Assembly: GCA_023261545.1 (NCBI GenBank)
Contig: JAHFOS010000014.1
Span: 1 to 44,234, forward strand
Reading direction: 5' to 3'
Origin: a bacterium
Lineage (GTDB): Bacteria; Planctomycetota; JADGBV01
Length of the DNA stretch: 44,234 bases
The position numbers and the translations under genes are program-made. Shown piece after piece: positions 43,790 through 44,234 of this stretch; the first letter of the stretch is position 1, and every line of letters begins with the position of its first letter. The notes beneath the pieces are model-generated. The model was given only the letters and a program-made list of their open reading frames with translations. It was not told the origin of the DNA and did not search any database.

Positions 43790-44234
43790 GCTAGGAAGGG
43801 GGGGGCGGGTTCAAGCCGGTGGAGTCCCGTGGAAAATCACTTCTAAGGCCACTCAGCCCTCAGTCCCGTGGGTTTACCGGCCGCCATGCCGGCTTGGAAC
43901 GCGGGCGATGCCGGGCGCGGCGTTGCTATGGCGATCCCTTGCAGCCCTGAACAGCGAAGACGAGCGCCGAAACTCCCGCGACCCACGCCCCGACCCTTCT
44001 TGGCCTGCGTTTCCCGTTCACGCGGGAAAAGTTTAGTGCCTTACGCATTTTCTTCTTTGAAAAAATGAGGCATGTGACTTGTCTTCTCCGCGTTCTCCGC
44101 GTGCAAGAAAATTTCTGCGTTAAGCGATGGTGTGTAAAATGAAGAAGAAGACGGGGATTTATTCACGCGGAGACGCGGAGAACGCGGAGGGGAAAGCGGC
44201 TGTTGACGACTTTTTTGGTTCCGGCTGCCGGGTT
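43790..44234. other. Non-coding end region with an inverted repeat
   Basis: No convincing gene in 445 bp. Two arms, CTCCGCGTTCTCCGCGTG (44086-44103) and its complement ACGCGGAGAACGCGGAG (44173-44189), could form a long-loop hairpin; the extra CACGCGGAG at 44164-44172 makes the right arm partly tandem. The C+T-rich and A+G-rich arms resemble intergenic repeats found in other GC-rich bacteria. A short open frame at 43868-44068 has a composition unlike a real protein. Confidence 0.6.

Noticed and set aside
44041-44234. CRISPR-like repeat at the right edge
   Set aside because: Only two arms in inverted orientation with no regular spacers.

Overview
The window is GC-rich, gene-dense bacterial DNA. 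The best guess for the host is a Lentisphaerota-like member of the PVC group (Planctomycetota-Verrucomicrobiota-Lentisphaerota). Pointers are two pseudopilins with the H-X9-DG signature, AraC and GntR/LacI regulators beside glycoside hydrolases, CBM9-like beta-propeller giants, a PhyH dioxygenase/AraC pair, and a sugar ABC operon without its own ATPase. This placement comes from gene style, not a marker gene. No rRNA, tRNA, CRISPR array or transposase was seen.

Layout. 1-7.9 kb: the 3' part of a surface protein ending in a phage-tail-collar domain, a MORN-repeat lipoprotein-like or secreted protein, an orphan cytosolic hybrid histidine kinase, and a FecR/SLH-barrel envelope pair. 7.9-13.4 kb: a stand-alone pseudopilin diverging from an AraC regulator, then an SGNH esterase, then a PhyH/AraC divergent pair bracketed by ~135-bp direct repeats. 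13.5-29.0 kb: a one-direction glycan-utilisation cluster (TIM-barrel glycosidase, DUF1861 propeller, regulator-pseudopilin fusion, second unclassified glycosidase, GH29 fucosidase, and two very large secreted propeller/CBM9 proteins). 29.2-34.9 kb: a translationally coupled operon of LamG surface protein, TPR protein, solute-binding protein and two MalF/MalG-type permeases. 35.0-38.2 kb: a degenerate receiver/ATPase protein overlapping a STAS-zinc-ribbon protein, then an SDR and a HisC-type aminotransferase. 38.5-43.8 kb, minus strand: LarC, UvrA and a GT2 glycosyltransferase. The last ~0.44 kb shows no gene.

Most striking is the 621-residue protein at 16760-18625. It reads as a GntR winged helix, a LacI-type sugar-binding domain, and then a complete class III-like prepilin segment and pseudopilin ectodomain. 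If made as one chain, it would be a membrane-tethered transcription factor whose tether is a prepilin-peptidase site, and it sits inside the glycan cluster it would be expected to control. The other pseudopilin in the window also sits beside a regulator.

Several dispersed repeats are present: an inverted pair of REP/RAYT-like elements (1.7 and 38.2 kb), a ~74-bp repeat (7.8 and 34.9 kb), the 135-bp repeats around the PhyH/AraC module, and a palindrome of a type common in other bacteria (42.3 kb). All family assignments were made by reading the sequence, without database searches.
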